31,031 bases of DNA, from positions 1 through 31,031 of the IMG/VR virus record IMGVR_UViG_3300030329_002217; one strand, given 5' to 3'. The translations under genes were made by a program, and so were the position numbers. The notes below the pieces were generated by a model, which did not search any database, had not been told where the DNA came from, and saw nothing but the letters and a program-made list of their open reading frames with translations. The DNA is from a virus. Of this stretch, positions 9,199-18,279 are shown one piece after another. Numbering within the stretch: the first letter of the stretch is position 1; each line of letters starts with the position of its first letter.

Positions 9199-10050
9199 AT
9201 GAGTACAAACCCAAACGAAACGCAACAAACGGTAATTAATAGACCAGCTCCTTTTATTGAGGATTATACTAGAAGATTATTAGATCCTGTTTTTGCATTA
9301 GGTACTACTCCCAGAGATTTACCACAACAAGAAGTTGCACCATTAAGTAGTTTAGTTACTAGAGATCTAGAACAAGCAAGAGGATTGCCTTCTTTTTTAC
9401 CATTTCTTACTGAAGCTGCTGATGTAGCGAGAGGTACAGCACAAGCTCCTACTGCTGCAAATCTACAACAATTTATAGATCCTAACCTTGCGTTAGTAAG
9501 AGATGCTGCTTTAAAAGAAATAGACAGGGGCGGTTTACAACAACTTAATCAATTACGTGGTGATCAAGTAGCGCAAGGTGCTTTTGGTGGTACTCGTCAA
9601 GCAGTACAAGAAGCAGAATTAGGTAGAGGGTTACAAGACGTTCGTGCTAAAACTATTGCGGGTTTGCAGTCTCAAGCCTTTCAAGATGCACAAAGAGCTT
9701 TTGAAAACCAACAAGCAAGACAGGCAGGTTTAGCTACTTTATTAGGTAATATAGGGTTACGAGGACAACAAGCACAATTAGGGTTAGGTGGACTCGAGCA
9801 ATCCTTTGCACAAAGACAACTCGATACAGATTTCTTAAATCAACAAGCTCAATCACAAGACCCATTTACTCGATTTGGATTTATTAGTGATATTTTACGT
9901 GGCGTACCAAGTTTTCAACAGCAGTTGACATCAACTCAAGCTCCTGGTGCTAGTCCGTTGTCCACGGCTCTTGGTACAGGAATAAGTGTTGCAGGTTTAG
10001 GACAAGCCGCAGGGCTACCTAGCGTAGCTAACTTTTTTAGAAGGGATTAA
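9199..10050 (+). CDS. Internal virion protein, Gln-rich helical
   Basis: A 283-residue protein, mostly helical and rich in Gln/Ala/Leu. It contains a core DQVAQGAFGGTRQAVQEAEL, a pattern (Q-x-AFGG-x-R) recurrent in phage ejection-type proteins, then further Gln-rich helices. The spacer after the previous gene has GGAAG ahead of the ATG. It belongs to the run 7858-15306. A role as a DNA-ejection or core protein is inferred; no enzyme motif is present. Confidence 0.6.
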   Translation: MSTNPNETQQTVINRPAPFIEDYTRRLLDPVFALGTTPRDLPQQEVAPLSSLVTRDLEQARGLPSFLPFLTEAADVARGTAQAPTAANLQQFIDPNLALVRDAALKEIDRGGLQQLNQLRGDQVAQGAFGGTRQAVQEAELGRGLQDVRAKTIAGLQSQAFQDAQRAFENQQARQAGLATLLGNIGLRGQQAQLGLGGLEQSFAQRQLDTDFLNQQAQSQDPFTRFGFISDILRGVPSFQQQLTSTQAPGASPLSTALGTGISVAGLGQAAGLPSVANFFRRD

Positions 10051-10052
10051 TT

Positions 10053-11855
10053 ATGGTAATAGATGATAGACAAATAAACCCTGTTGATCAAAAAGCTGCG
10101 GAGCTATTATTAAACGAACGGCTTAAAAACTTTACAGGTCCAATATCAGCAAGAGATATCAGAAGACTTAGTATATTACAGGCTCCAAGAACTGGAGGTG
10201 ATCTTAATTTAAGAACAAGTATTTTAGATGCTCCAAGAACAGGTGGGCAACCTTTGGCCAGTGAACAAATGTTACAAGGACAAAACATAACGGGTGATTT
10301 AGATCCTAATCTTACGCCTGGATTACTTCCTCCTAAATTTGCTTTTTTAGAAAAAAAGCCGAGTGGAGGCCGTTTAACGGATAGTGATTTTAAAGGCATA
10401 GATAGAGCTAGTCTAAGAGATGAAGATTTATTTCGAACGGATAGACGGCTACGAGAAATAGCAGAGGAGAGAGGTGAGCAATTACAAGGTATGCAAGCTG
10501 GCCCTAAGACACCAGACGAACAACAACAAGAGCGTAGTGAAGATTCATTGTTGGGTCCAGAGGATGTTAGATCCGCAATTCGAACTTTAATTTCAGATCG
10601 AAGAGCAGAAGAGAGAGGGTCAGATGGAACGCAAGAGCCTATAACGACTTTTGTTAATACTTTAAATAAAGATAAAACACAGGGACAACAAAAAGAAACT
10701 ATTGATGATTTTTTTAAAGAGTATATGGATGTTATGCCAGAGTATGAGGGTAAAACTAGATTTGAAAAAGGTATGGATTTAGCTAAATTTGGTCTGTTAA
10801 TAGCAGGGGGCAAAAGTCAAAATGCTTTCGATAATTTTTCAGCGGCTATGGAAAAAATGGGAGACACATTTACTGAAGACGCTAAAGAAAAAAGAATTTT
10901 TAAACGTCAAGTTGAGTTAGGTAAAGCTAAATACGGATTACAAAAAATTAACGAGTTAAGAAATCAAAGAATGCAAGATGCTAGAAATATTTCTTATTTT
11001 GTAGCAACATCTGACTTAACATTAGCTGATGGTCAAAAGATAAAAAAAGGAGAAATGTTTAATTTAGGAATGGATTATATTGCAGAAAACGGTGTTCCTC
11101 AAAATTCCCAGCCGTCTGATTTTTATGTAGAAACACAAAAAGCCTTAGCAACAAGAGATGCAAATCTCGCAAAAGCATTGAAAGATACTAGAATAAGTAC
11201 ATCTGATGCAAAATCTATAAGAAATGAGTATGACGATAACTTAAACGGCATAAACGAATCTAATAGAGCAATAAAAAATATTGATGATTTGACTCAAGGC
11301 ATGGTTGATAAACAAGGTAATATTTTTGGTGCATCGGGTATCTTTCAAGCTACTAAAGAAAATTTAAACGCCTTAATGAATAAATCATCAATAGATCCAA
11401 ACTCTAGAGAAAAATTTAGTAGAAAAGAGTGGGAAGGAAAATTAGCTTTATTAATTCAACAATCAATACCTTTGGCATTAAGAGAAAATCAATCTGCTAA
11501 TTCTATTTCAAATTTTGACGTTCAAAATTTTGTAAAAGGTTATTTTGATGATATAGGTTTAAGAGAGAGAGGAAAATTTGGTTTTTCAACTGCTTTTTCA
11601 AATCCAAACGTAATATTTGAAAAGTTATTAGAACTTAGAAATTTAGCTGTAAGTAAAAGACAACGTGCAATATCTAATTTAGACTCTATTGATGAAGAAG
11701 TGACTGGTTTGCAACTTAAATCAGGACGAGAAGTATCTACAATATTAGAGCCTTTTCAACAAAAAAGAGAGTCTGCAACTGCTCAAACTAAAAAGCTGCC
11801 AGCTACTTTAGTGCAAGATAAAGATAACCCAAACTTATTTCGAAAATCAAAATAG
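10053..11855 (+). CDS. Internal virion protein, large helical
   Basis: A 600-residue protein starting three bases after the previous stop. The N-terminal 200 residues are Arg/Asp/Glu/Gly-rich and probably disordered, with repeated (L/I)-x-APRTGG elements near residues 48 and 62. The remainder is largely helical (FEKGMDLAKFGLLIAGG near 235, coiled segments to the end). No catalytic motif is seen. Length and position between two other internal-virion-like genes suggest an ejected core protein. Confidence 0.55.
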   Translation: MVIDDRQINPVDQKAAELLLNERLKNFTGPISARDIRRLSILQAPRTGGDLNLRTSILDAPRTGGQPLASEQMLQGQNITGDLDPNLTPGLLPPKFAFLEKKPSGGRLTDSDFKGIDRASLRDEDLFRTDRRLREIAEERGEQLQGMQAGPKTPDEQQQERSEDSLLGPEDVRSAIRTLISDRRAEERGSDGTQEPITTFVNTLNKDKTQGQQKETIDDFFKEYMDVMPEYEGKTRFEKGMDLAKFGLLIAGGKSQNAFDNFSAAMEKMGDTFTEDAKEKRIFKRQVELGKAKYGLQKINELRNQRMQDARNISYFVATSDLTLADGQKIKKGEMFNLGMDYIAENGVPQNSQPSDFYVETQKALATRDANLAKALKDTRISTSDAKSIRNEYDDNLNGINESNRAIKNIDDLTQGMVDKQGNIFGASGIFQATKENLNALMNKSSIDPNSREKFSRKEWEGKLALLIQQSIPLALRENQSANSISNFDVQNFVKGYFDDIGLRERGKFGFSTAFSNPNVIFEKLLELRNLAVSKRQRAISNLDSIDEEVTGLQLKSGREVSTILEPFQQKRESATAQTKKLPATLVQDKDNPNLFRKSK

Positions 11856-11865
11856 GTCTTACATC

Positions 11866-14800
11866 ATGGCAATTATAGATGTTGAAACCCCTGAAGGTAT
11901 AAAACAAGTAGAAATTGAAGGGGATACACCTACAGAAGAAGAGTCTGAATTAATTTTAAATACCTTTTTTCCTTCCGATTTAGATGCTCAGTCGCAAGCA
12001 CCATCAGACGTTAGCCCTTTTGCAGGTATGTCATTAGCAGAGGCAATACAACAAAGCAAAACAGGCACTGGTCAAACTATACAAGGTGAAGATGAGCCTA
12101 TAAAGCCAACTCACATTGGAGAGGTAGAGAGTGCTTTAGTACAAGGAAGCGTGGCTCGTGGCTTTGATGCAGAGGACAAAGCACGAAGAATAGAGGGAAT
12201 ATTTGGCGAAAACTCTTATTTTCAAGATGAAAAAGGTAATTTTATTTTAAATTTAGATAATATAAATGATGAAATAAAAGACGAATATAACTTGCCTAAA
12301 GCTGGATCAATTTTTGTTAATCAGCCAGGATTAACTAAGTATGACGTTTCTAATTTTTTTGCAAAAGAAATTTTTCCATTACTAGGTGGTGTTGGTGCTG
12401 GTATAGCTACCACTGGGATGGGAGCTTTTGCGGCTGTTCCTCTGGTTGCTTTAGCCTCAGGAGCAGGAAAACTTTTTGATGAAGTTGTTGTTAGAGACTT
12501 AGAAAGACAAGAAAGACAAGAACCTAAAGAAATAATGAAAGACGTAGGTTTTGAAGCATTATTTGTCGGTGTATTTGATACTGTTTTGCGAGGAATTGCT
12601 AAAGGTGTTGGCTATTATGCCAAAGGTAGAGGTGCTGAACCTGATCAAGAATTAGTTGATCAAATAAAAGCTAGAATTATAGAAAAAGATAAAGTAAGCG
12701 AGGCAAAGGCTTTAAAACAAGCAATTCCAATAGCTCGAGAAGCTCAAGCTCTATCAATGAGACAAATGATTGATGAGGGGGCAAGAATACCTGTTGAGAC
12801 TTTATCTGGTAAATCTATTTTAGGCAGAACTCAATCTATTTTAGAGCAAATTTTTAAACCAAATAAAATTTCTACAGAAAATCGTATTTTTGTAGAAAAA
12901 CAAATTAACGATGCTAAGTTAGGCTTGTTAGATAAAGAAGAGGCATTAGAGAATATAAATAGAGTTATAGATCCAATTATTGAAAACATTTCGGTTAGAT
13001 TACAGACAGATGATGCTATAAAAATAGCAAGACAACACATGGACGATATTCTACAGCCTCAACTTAAACAACTAGAAAAAGCGTTTGAGGTAGATCCTAA
13101 CTTGTCAGCAGAGCCTTTTTTAGATGCGCTAGATTCTTCTTTTAAATTATTTAATATGCACACGACAAATTTGTACGGTCAAGCGGATACTGCTTTTAAA
13201 TCTGCGGGTCGAGATGCCAAAATCGATTTAAAAGACATAAAAGATACTCTTAGTTTAAGAGGTTTAGGGCCTGAAGCACAGCAAACCACTATGGCTGCCT
13301 TGCAAAAAGCTCAATTAGAAGACATAGATGGCAAAGAAATAATAAAAGTTTTAACTGATCCTCAGTTTAATACAGTTGATATTAATCAAATACCTTTAGT
13401 CAGGTCAGCTTTACGATCAACTATTTTAGACCCAAATTTAAAAAATAGCCCTTCAGCTAATTTAATAGGCGACGTAATAAAACAGTTAGATGAGGCTGTT
13501 GAAGCAAAAAAATTAAAAGCAATAGAAGAAAACAATCCAGCATTAAAAGATGCAATAAATAAATTAGAAGAAGCACAAGATTTTTATAAAACTAATATTG
13601 AAGGGATAAATTCAGGCATTAATAACGCCATTCGTGCTCAGATTAAACAAGGTTTTGCTGCCGATGGTAAACAATTAGTTGATTTATTTGTTAGTCGAGG
13701 CGAACCTAATAAATTAAAGAACTTCTTAAATTCTATTACTCCTTCTGCTTTTGTAAGAGGACAATTAGCACAGGTAAGAAAAACAGGCGATGATGTTTTA
13801 GAACAAGCAGCTAGAGATTTTGATAAAGGCACAACTCAAGGTATAAAAGACGGCATATTAAAATTAGAAGGTGCAGATTTTCTTAAAGCCAGTGACAAAA
13901 AAGGTAAATTTAAATTTGATAAAAATCAAAACTTTTTAAAATTTCCAGAGCAATATAAAACATTACCAGATGACCTTAATTCTGTTGGTGGTCAGTTAAA
14001 ACGAAGAGCTACTAGAGAATATGCAGAAACTTTACGTTTATATGATCAACTTTCAAAACGTAATATCGATCCTGTTTCTTTTAAAGAAAGTTTTAGAAAA
14101 AAACTTGCAGGAGAGTGGATAGATACTAATAAAGGCACTACTTTAAAAGAATTGTCTGATGCTTTTGAAAATCTCGGAGAAGCTACTGGTAAACAATTAT
14201 TCGGTAAAGACTATGGTCGAGTAAAACAACTGATGAATGATTTTGCTATAGACGATCTTAGTCAATCAGGAAGAGCACTGGAAACCGCAGCATTAGAAGG
14301 AGTAAAAACGTCTACTAAAGGTCTTGATGAGGTATTAGAACAATTAAAAGTAGCTCAACTTCAAAAAACTGCCGATTCTCAAGATGCTTTTTTGAAATCA
14401 ATAAATTCTGGAAGGATAGCCGATACAGATAAACTTGTTAGTTATGTATTAGATAAAAATAACACTAAGGCATTTTCATCTTTACAAAAAGAACTTTCAG
14501 AGGGAGAGTTAGATAATTTTAAAACAGCAGTCGTTCAAAGATTATTGCCTGTTAAAATAACGGCAGATAAAAATACTATTGCTGAGGCCATAAAAAGTGG
14601 TGAGTTTGCTAGAGAACTAACAAAAAAAATACAAAAAGACAAAAATAAACTTGTTGAAATTTTAGGAAAAGAAGAGGTAGACAATCTTTCTAAAATAGCA
14701 AAACAATCAGGCATAGTATCTGATGAAGTTTTAAAAGGCCAAACAGGTCTTGCCGCAGCCGCTTTTTCGGCAGGTTTCGCTGTTTCTGTACTTACTGCTC

Positions 14801-15306
14801 CTGTGACCACGATTATCGGAGCAGCAGGTATGTTTGGATTTTCTAAACTTTTACGCACGAAGTCTGTAATGAAAGTATTAACAAGCAAAAGATTGCGTGG
14901 TAAAGCAGCAGAAAAAGCACAAAGAATAGCAGATGGCCTTGCACCTATTAGAGCTAAAGGAGCACAAGACTTAGCTGATGAAAAAGTTATTGATCAAGCA
15001 TTAACAGCAATACGTCAAGTAGCTATTCAAGTACAACAAGAAGCACAAAGCTCTGGGCTTGAAAGATTAGAACAAGAAACACGACCAATTAGAGAACAAA
15101 CTAGACAGGTAACTGCTCCTATCACAGAACAAGTAACAGAAGAAGTGCAAAATTTAAGACCACAGGCATCGACATTGAACTTACCCGACACAAGCAATTT
15201 TACACCACTAGCGAACCAACAACCACGGCCCGTGGCTCCTGGCATGGGTACAGGCGAACAACTATTAGCAGACATTGAGAGGCGAAAAGCGTTAGGGTTG
15301 GTATAA
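11866..15306 (+). CDS. Giant internal virion (DNA ejection) protein
   Basis: A 1146-residue protein, the largest in the window. The N-terminus (VETPEGIKQVEIEGDTPTEE) is a short beta segment seen in several phage ejection proteins. Hydrophobic Gly/Ala-rich stretches occur at about residues 168-202 and 959-990, each long enough to span a membrane, separated by a long charged helical body. The last 100 residues are Gln/Glu-rich. This fits a protein ejected to form a conduit in the host envelope. No lytic transglycosylase motif was noticed, so the wall-opening activity seen in some homologues is not evident. Confidence 0.6.
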   Translation: MAIIDVETPEGIKQVEIEGDTPTEEESELILNTFFPSDLDAQSQAPSDVSPFAGMSLAEAIQQSKTGTGQTIQGEDEPIKPTHIGEVESALVQGSVARGFDAEDKARRIEGIFGENSYFQDEKGNFILNLDNINDEIKDEYNLPKAGSIFVNQPGLTKYDVSNFFAKEIFPLLGGVGAGIATTGMGAFAAVPLVALASGAGKLFDEVVVRDLERQERQEPKEIMKDVGFEALFVGVFDTVLRGIAKGVGYYAKGRGAEPDQELVDQIKARIIEKDKVSEAKALKQAIPIAREAQALSMRQMIDEGARIPVETLSGKSILGRTQSILEQIFKPNKISTENRIFVEKQINDAKLGLLDKEEALENINRVIDPIIENISVRLQTDDAIKIARQHMDDILQPQLKQLEKAFEVDPNLSAEPFLDALDSSFKLFNMHTTNLYGQADTAFKSAGRDAKIDLKDIKDTLSLRGLGPEAQQTTMAALQKAQLEDIDGKEIIKVLTDPQFNTVDINQIPLVRSALRSTILDPNLKNSPSANLIGDVIKQLDEAVEAKKLKAIEENNPALKDAINKLEEAQDFYKTNIEGINSGINNAIRAQIKQGFAADGKQLVDLFVSRGEPNKLKNFLNSITPSAFVRGQLAQVRKTGDDVLEQAARDFDKGTTQGIKDGILKLEGADFLKASDKKGKFKFDKNQNFLKFPEQYKTLPDDLNSVGGQLKRRATREYAETLRLYDQLSKRNIDPVSFKESFRKKLAGEWIDTNKGTTLKELSDAFENLGEATGKQLFGKDYGRVKQLMNDFAIDDLSQSGRALETAALEGVKTSTKGLDEVLEQLKVAQLQKTADSQDAFLKSINSGRIADTDKLVSYVLDKNNTKAFSSLQKELSEGELDNFKTAVVQRLLPVKITADKNTIAEAIKSGEFARELTKKIQKDKNKLVEILGKEEVDNLSKIAKQSGIVSDEVLKGQTGLAAAAFSAGFAVSVLTAPVTTIIGAAGMFGFSKLLRTKSVMKVLTSKRLRGKAAEKAQRIADGLAPIRAKGAQDLADEKVIDQALTAIRQVAIQVQQEAQSSGLERLEQETRPIREQTRQVTAPITEQVTEEVQNLRPQASTLNLPDTSNFTPLANQQPRPVAPGMGTGEQLLADIERRKALGLV

Positions 15307-15307
15307 C

Positions 15308-15769
15308 ATGCGTTTATCTGACCATTTTACCTTACAGGAGCTAACCAAGTCTTCTACAGCAGAGCGTAAAGGCATCAAAAACGCTCCTGACGACACGCAA
15401 CTAGAATCTTTGAAGAATGTATGCCTAAACATACTAGAACCCGTTAGAATCAATTATGGGGTGCCTTTGCGCCCATCTAGCGGTTTTCGTTGTTTAGAAC
15501 TGAATCGTGCGATAGGATCTAGTGATAGTTCTCAACACGTAAAAGGAGAAGCGGTTGATTTTGAAGTACCGCATATAAGCAATGAAGATTTGGCACATTG
15601 GATTATGCTTAATTTAGACTACGATCAATTAATTTTAGAGTTCTACCGTGAGGAAGAACCAAACTCAGGCTGGGTACATTGTAGTTATGTCAAAGGAAAA
15701 AATAGAAAAAAAGCACTCAAATACAACGGTAAAAACTACGAAAGGCTCTCATTCGCTAGAGAAGGATAG
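15308..15769 (+). CDS. M15-family D-Ala-D-Ala peptidase endolysin
   Basis: A 153-residue peptidase M15-type protein. The zinc motif S-x-H-x-x-G-x-A-x-D is at residues 75-84 (SSQHVKGEAVD; His77, Asp84), and the third ligand is in WVH at about 123-124. A Glu near 111 (LILEFY) is in the position of the catalytic residue. The helical start (HFTLQELTKSSTA) is typical. It probably cleaves peptidoglycan stem peptides at lysis. There is no signal peptide, so export needs a holin, consistent with the adjacent membrane gene. The 3' end overlaps that gene by about 80 bases in another frame. Confidence 0.85.
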   Translation: MRLSDHFTLQELTKSSTAERKGIKNAPDDTQLESLKNVCLNILEPVRINYGVPLRPSSGFRCLELNRAIGSSDSSQHVKGEAVDFEVPHISNEDLAHWIMLNLDYDQLILEFYREEEPNSGWVHCSYVKGKNRKKALKYNGKNYERLSFAREG

Positions 15770-16049
15770 TCGTTTCGAAGGTTTTGACTTAGATCACGAT
15801 GGCATCGTTAGTGATGATGAGATACAGAGTAGTAAAGAGTTAATACAGCTTGAGAAGCTACAAACTCAAAAAAAGATGTCATGGATTGCTTTATCTAGCA
15901 TGATTATTCTTACAATCATACTACTTACCGACTTAGTATCTACTGAAAAGCTAGACGTTCTCGAAGAGCTTATATCCATGTACTACCTTGCTATGGCAGG
16001 TGTGGTGTGTGGTTACTTTGGCGTTTCAGCATGGATGAGTAAAAAATAA
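15687..16049 (+). CDS. EF-hand holin-like membrane protein
   Basis: A 120-residue protein. Residues 34-45 form a canonical EF-hand loop, DLDHDGIVSDDE (Asp at 1, 3, 5, Gly at 6, Glu at 12). A coiled segment and two hydrophobic segments at about 64-84 and 98-117 follow. EF-hand holin-like proteins with this layout occur in several marine phages. The first ATG that keeps only conserved residues is 15687; an upstream TTG at 15648 would add a stretch lying inside the endolysin gene. The overlap with the endolysin suggests coupled lysis genes. Calcium dependence is a hypothesis. Confidence 0.75.
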   Translation: MSKEKIEKKHSNTTVKTTKGSHSLEKDSRFEGFDLDHDGIVSDDEIQSSKELIQLEKLQTQKKMSWIALSSMIILTIILLTDLVSTEKLDVLEELISMYYLAMAGVVCGYFGVSAWMSKK

Positions 16050-16075
16050 CTTAAATAAATAAAAAAGGTAAAAGT

Positions 16076-16210
16076 ATGACAGATCATCAGCAAATTAAAA
16101 AACAAGCAATATATCAATTCTGTAAAGAGATGTATCCTTTTTTAATATTGTGGTTAATTTTAACTTGTGTTTGTGGATTTATTGTAGCAACGCTTATTTG
16201 GTGGATGTAA
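16076..16210 (+). CDS. 44-residue single-pass membrane protein
   Basis: ATG at 16076 is preceded by AAAAAAGG eight bases upstream. The frame runs 44 codons to TAA at 16208-16210, flush with the next ATG at 16211. The product has a polar start (MTDHQQIKKQAIYQF) and a single long hydrophobic segment (residues about 20-44, containing LILWLILTCVC and ending IWWM). A small lysis-module membrane protein is plausible. No family is recognised. Confidence 0.65.
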   Translation: MTDHQQIKKQAIYQFCKEMYPFLILWLILTCVCGFIVATLIWWM

Positions 16211-16693
16211 ATGCCTGATCCATTGACCGTTACCGCTGCTATTACTATAGCTAGCAAATGTTTGAATGGCGTTACAAAAGCTGTTAATGCAGGTCGTGAG
16301 CTAGAATCTGCTATGGGACACATTTCTCGTTGGTTTGAGTGTGTATCTGATGTTAATGCTGCCGAACGTAGAGCTAAAAAACCTAGCTTATTCAAAAAAC
16401 TTACTCAAGCAAAATCTGTTGAAAAAGAAGCATTTGATGCGCTTATAGCCAAACGTAAGATGGCCGAGATGCGAAAACAACTTTATGAATTAATTGTTTA
16501 TTCATGGGGCAAAGAGGCTTGGGGTGAGTTGGTTCAAATGGAAAAAGATATTCGTGCTGAACGTAAAAGACAAGTGCATGCCCGGGCAGAATTTAGGCAA
16601 AAAGTAGCTGATTTTATATTTATTTGTATAGGAGGTATTGTTATTATTGGTCTACTTATAGGTTTTATTTATATACTGTCGTTAGGTGGATAA
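16211..16693 (+). CDS. Helical protein with C-terminal membrane anchor
   Basis: A 160-residue protein. The N-terminal 120 residues form charged helices (AGRELESAMGHISRWFECV, MEKDIRAERKRQVHARAEFR). The C-terminus (about 135-157; FIFICIGGIVIIGLLIGFIY) is a single membrane segment. Similar helical, tail-anchored proteins lie near lysis genes in marine phages; a spanin-like or assembly role is possible but unproven. The stop overlaps the next ATG (TAATG). Confidence 0.6.
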   Translation: MPDPLTVTAAITIASKCLNGVTKAVNAGRELESAMGHISRWFECVSDVNAAERRAKKPSLFKKLTQAKSVEKEAFDALIAKRKMAEMRKQLYELIVYSWGKEAWGELVQMEKDIRAERKRQVHARAEFRQKVADFIFICIGGIVIIGLLIGFIYILSLGG

Positions 16694-16905
16694 TGCTACT
16701 TGTATTTATGCTAACGGTATATTTAGATGGTCAACCTTATGGTGACAAAACTTACTGGAAAGATTTAAACCGATGTATGTACTTTGCTAAAACTATCCGG
16801 AGACAAAATTACTTTCCACCTAATAAAAAATATAACAGTCCAGAGGTAGCAGCTACTTGTTTACCTACTTATGTTAATTCATCAAAAACAAAGGTCTGGG
16901 AATGA
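16693..16905 (+). CDS. Small secreted-type cysteine protein
   Basis: A 70-residue protein starting at ATG 16693, which overlaps the previous stop. An in-frame upstream start at 16624 lies wholly inside the previous gene and is less likely. A short hydrophobic start (MLLVFMLTVYLDG) suggests export or membrane insertion. Two cysteines (in LNRCMYF and ATCLPTYV) could form a disulphide in the periplasm. With its neighbour this could be a two-gene spanin-like arrangement, but there is no lipobox. Confidence 0.55.
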   Translation: MLLVFMLTVYLDGQPYGDKTYWKDLNRCMYFAKTIRRQNYFPPNKKYNSPEVAATCLPTYVNSSKTKVWE

Positions 16906-16964
16906 TAGGCTTGTGGTTTACGCATTAGTTTTATATATTAATAAAAAAATAAAAGGGTAAATAA

Positions 16965-17687
16965 ATGGCTAATGGCTTAGGTTCTTTTTCTATAGGCATG
17001 GACCCCCGACAATTTTTACGAGGTCGAGGAAGCATAGTGGGCAATAGATTTGTGCCAATGGCACCAACGCCTCAACCAGTGGCACCGCCACCGCCACCGC
17101 CACCAATGGCGCAACCAGTGGCACCAACACCACAACCAGTGGCACTAACGCCACCACCTATGATACCTGAGCCACCACCCGCTCTTCCTTCTGAACAACT
17201 TAATATGCAACCCTCTATGCCTCCGATGCAAGAACCACCGCCAATGGCACCCCCTGTTATGGAACAGCCACCAATGGCACCACCACCAATGGCACCCCCT
17301 GTTATGGATCAATCAGACAATGATTTTGCTAGAAGTTTTTTTGGTAGATTAAGAGACAGTGGAGTAAATTTTCCAGAACAACCAATAGCATCAACTCCAC
17401 AACCTGACGATTCTATGATGCGGCCAATGCCTTTACCAGAGTTTGGTATTCCTACAAGACCAGTATCAATGCCTACACCACCATCTAGATTTGGGTTGGA
17501 GGGTATTTTAAGAGGATTTGACCGTTTTAGACCAACACCACCACCTAGATTTGGTTTACCTGTTGGGTTTAGACCTGCTCGCAGACCTTTTTCACCAGGT
17601 TTTGGTGAAAGTCCTATGAGAAATTTTAGAGAAATGAGGGGTATTGGTTTACGCAACCCGTTCTTTGGACCTCGTAGACAAGGCTAA
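16965..17687 (+). CDS. Proline-rich low-complexity protein
   Basis: A 240-residue protein. Residues about 25-115 are dominated by PP, PMAPP and QPVAP repeats. The C-terminal half is rich in Arg, Phe, Gly and Pro (PPRFGLPVGFRP, FGPRRQG). It has no membrane segment or catalytic motif. It is preceded by AAAGGG upstream of the ATG and is the last plus-strand gene before the convergent junction. Similar Pro-rich proteins occur in virion or lysis blocks of marine phages. The function is unknown. Confidence 0.6.
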   Translation: MANGLGSFSIGMDPRQFLRGRGSIVGNRFVPMAPTPQPVAPPPPPPPMAQPVAPTPQPVALTPPPMIPEPPPALPSEQLNMQPSMPPMQEPPPMAPPVMEQPPMAPPPMAPPVMDQSDNDFARSFFGRLRDSGVNFPEQPIASTPQPDDSMMRPMPLPEFGIPTRPVSMPTPPSRFGLEGILRGFDRFRPTPPPRFGLPVGFRPARRPFSPGFGESPMRNFREMRGIGLRNPFFGPRRQG

Positions 17688-18037
17688 GCGTATTTAGTTT
17701 TTTTACGCCTATTGTTCATTATTGCTCCGCACCCTATTGCAATCTTACTTGCTAAACCGCCTTCTTTCGCTTTAAAAGTTTTTACGTTTGTAGGTTTTCC
17801 ATCTACGCCTTGAGCCTTAGCCCTTTTCCTACGAACAGCACTAGCAATTTGTTCTTTGCTCATGCTCCTGGCTTTAGCTCTAGGCACACATTTAGGATAT
17901 TTTCTTTTACTGGTTTTTGTAGATTTTCTACCGCAAGATTGAAACTTCCCATCTTTTTTAGGTGCGCCAATATCAACCCAATCACCTTTAGAGCCTTTAC
18001 CGAACCACTCTGTTAAACCACCTTTGGGTTTAGCCAC
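17684..18037 (-). CDS. DUF5872-like small basic protein
   Basis: A 117-residue, highly basic protein with a GTG start at 18037 and AAGG seven bases upstream. The N-terminus (GGLTEWFGKG..DWVDIGAPKKDG, then CGRK) matches the DWVDI-x-xPKK-x-G-x-x-x-CGR pattern of a DUF5872-like family recalled from marine phages and some large eukaryotic viruses. Cys residues in CGR and KCVPRAKA may bind metal. The C-terminus is Lys-rich. Its stop (TAG read from CTA at 17684-17686) overlaps the stop of the convergent gene. Binding to nucleic acid is inferred from charge. Confidence 0.65.
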   Translation of the reverse strand: MAKPKGGLTEWFGKGSKGDWVDIGAPKKDGKFQSCGRKSTKTSKRKYPKCVPRAKARSMSKEQIASAVRRKRAKAQGVDGKPTNVKTFKAKEGGLASKIAIGCGAIMNNRRKKTKYA

Positions 18038-18275
18038 GTTTCACCTTAATTTTCTTACCTGCTACTCTTCTTGTAGTAGATTTTCTTGCTGTGGTCTTTC
18101 TTTTAGTGGTCGTGGCGGTAGTAGTCCTATAACCACCACCACGTTTTTTATAGGTACGCACTAACCAAGCATTAGCATAAGCTGAAGGATAAACGTCAAA
18201 TTTACGTTTAGCTTCTGCCTTAACCCTTGCGTATAAAGCTGGATTAGTTGGTTTAGCTTTACTTTTTTGAGACAT
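18030..18275 (-). CDS. Small basic protein with PSAYANAWLV motif
   Basis: An 81-residue protein. The core YPSAYANAWLVRTYKKRGGG (residues about 29-48) is a recurrent viral motif. The tail is a run of Thr/Lys/Arg (KRKTTARKSTTRR, KIKVKRG) and looks disordered and strongly cationic, histone- or protamine-like. The gene overlaps the next by eight bases. DNA or RNA compaction is a hypothesis. Confidence 0.65.
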   Translation of the reverse strand: MSQKSKAKPTNPALYARVKAEAKRKFDVYPSAYANAWLVRTYKKRGGGYRTTTATTTKRKTTARKSTTRRVAGKKIKVKRG

Positions 18276-18279
18276 ACTC

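Noticed and set aside
10088-10813. A 241-codon minus-strand frame.
   Set aside because: It is antisense to a well-supported internal virion gene in the plus-strand operon, has no ribosome site or motif, and its Ser/Leu-rich product is typical of antisense shadows.
15648-15686. Extended TTG start for the EF-hand holin-like gene.
   Set aside because: The extra residues lie inside the endolysin gene; ATG at 15687 gives a sensible N-terminus.
17688-17708. GCGTA/TACGC inverted repeat with a T-rich loop near the convergent junction as a terminator.
   Set aside because: Only a 5-bp stem with an 11-base loop and no U-tract after the stem; too weak to call.
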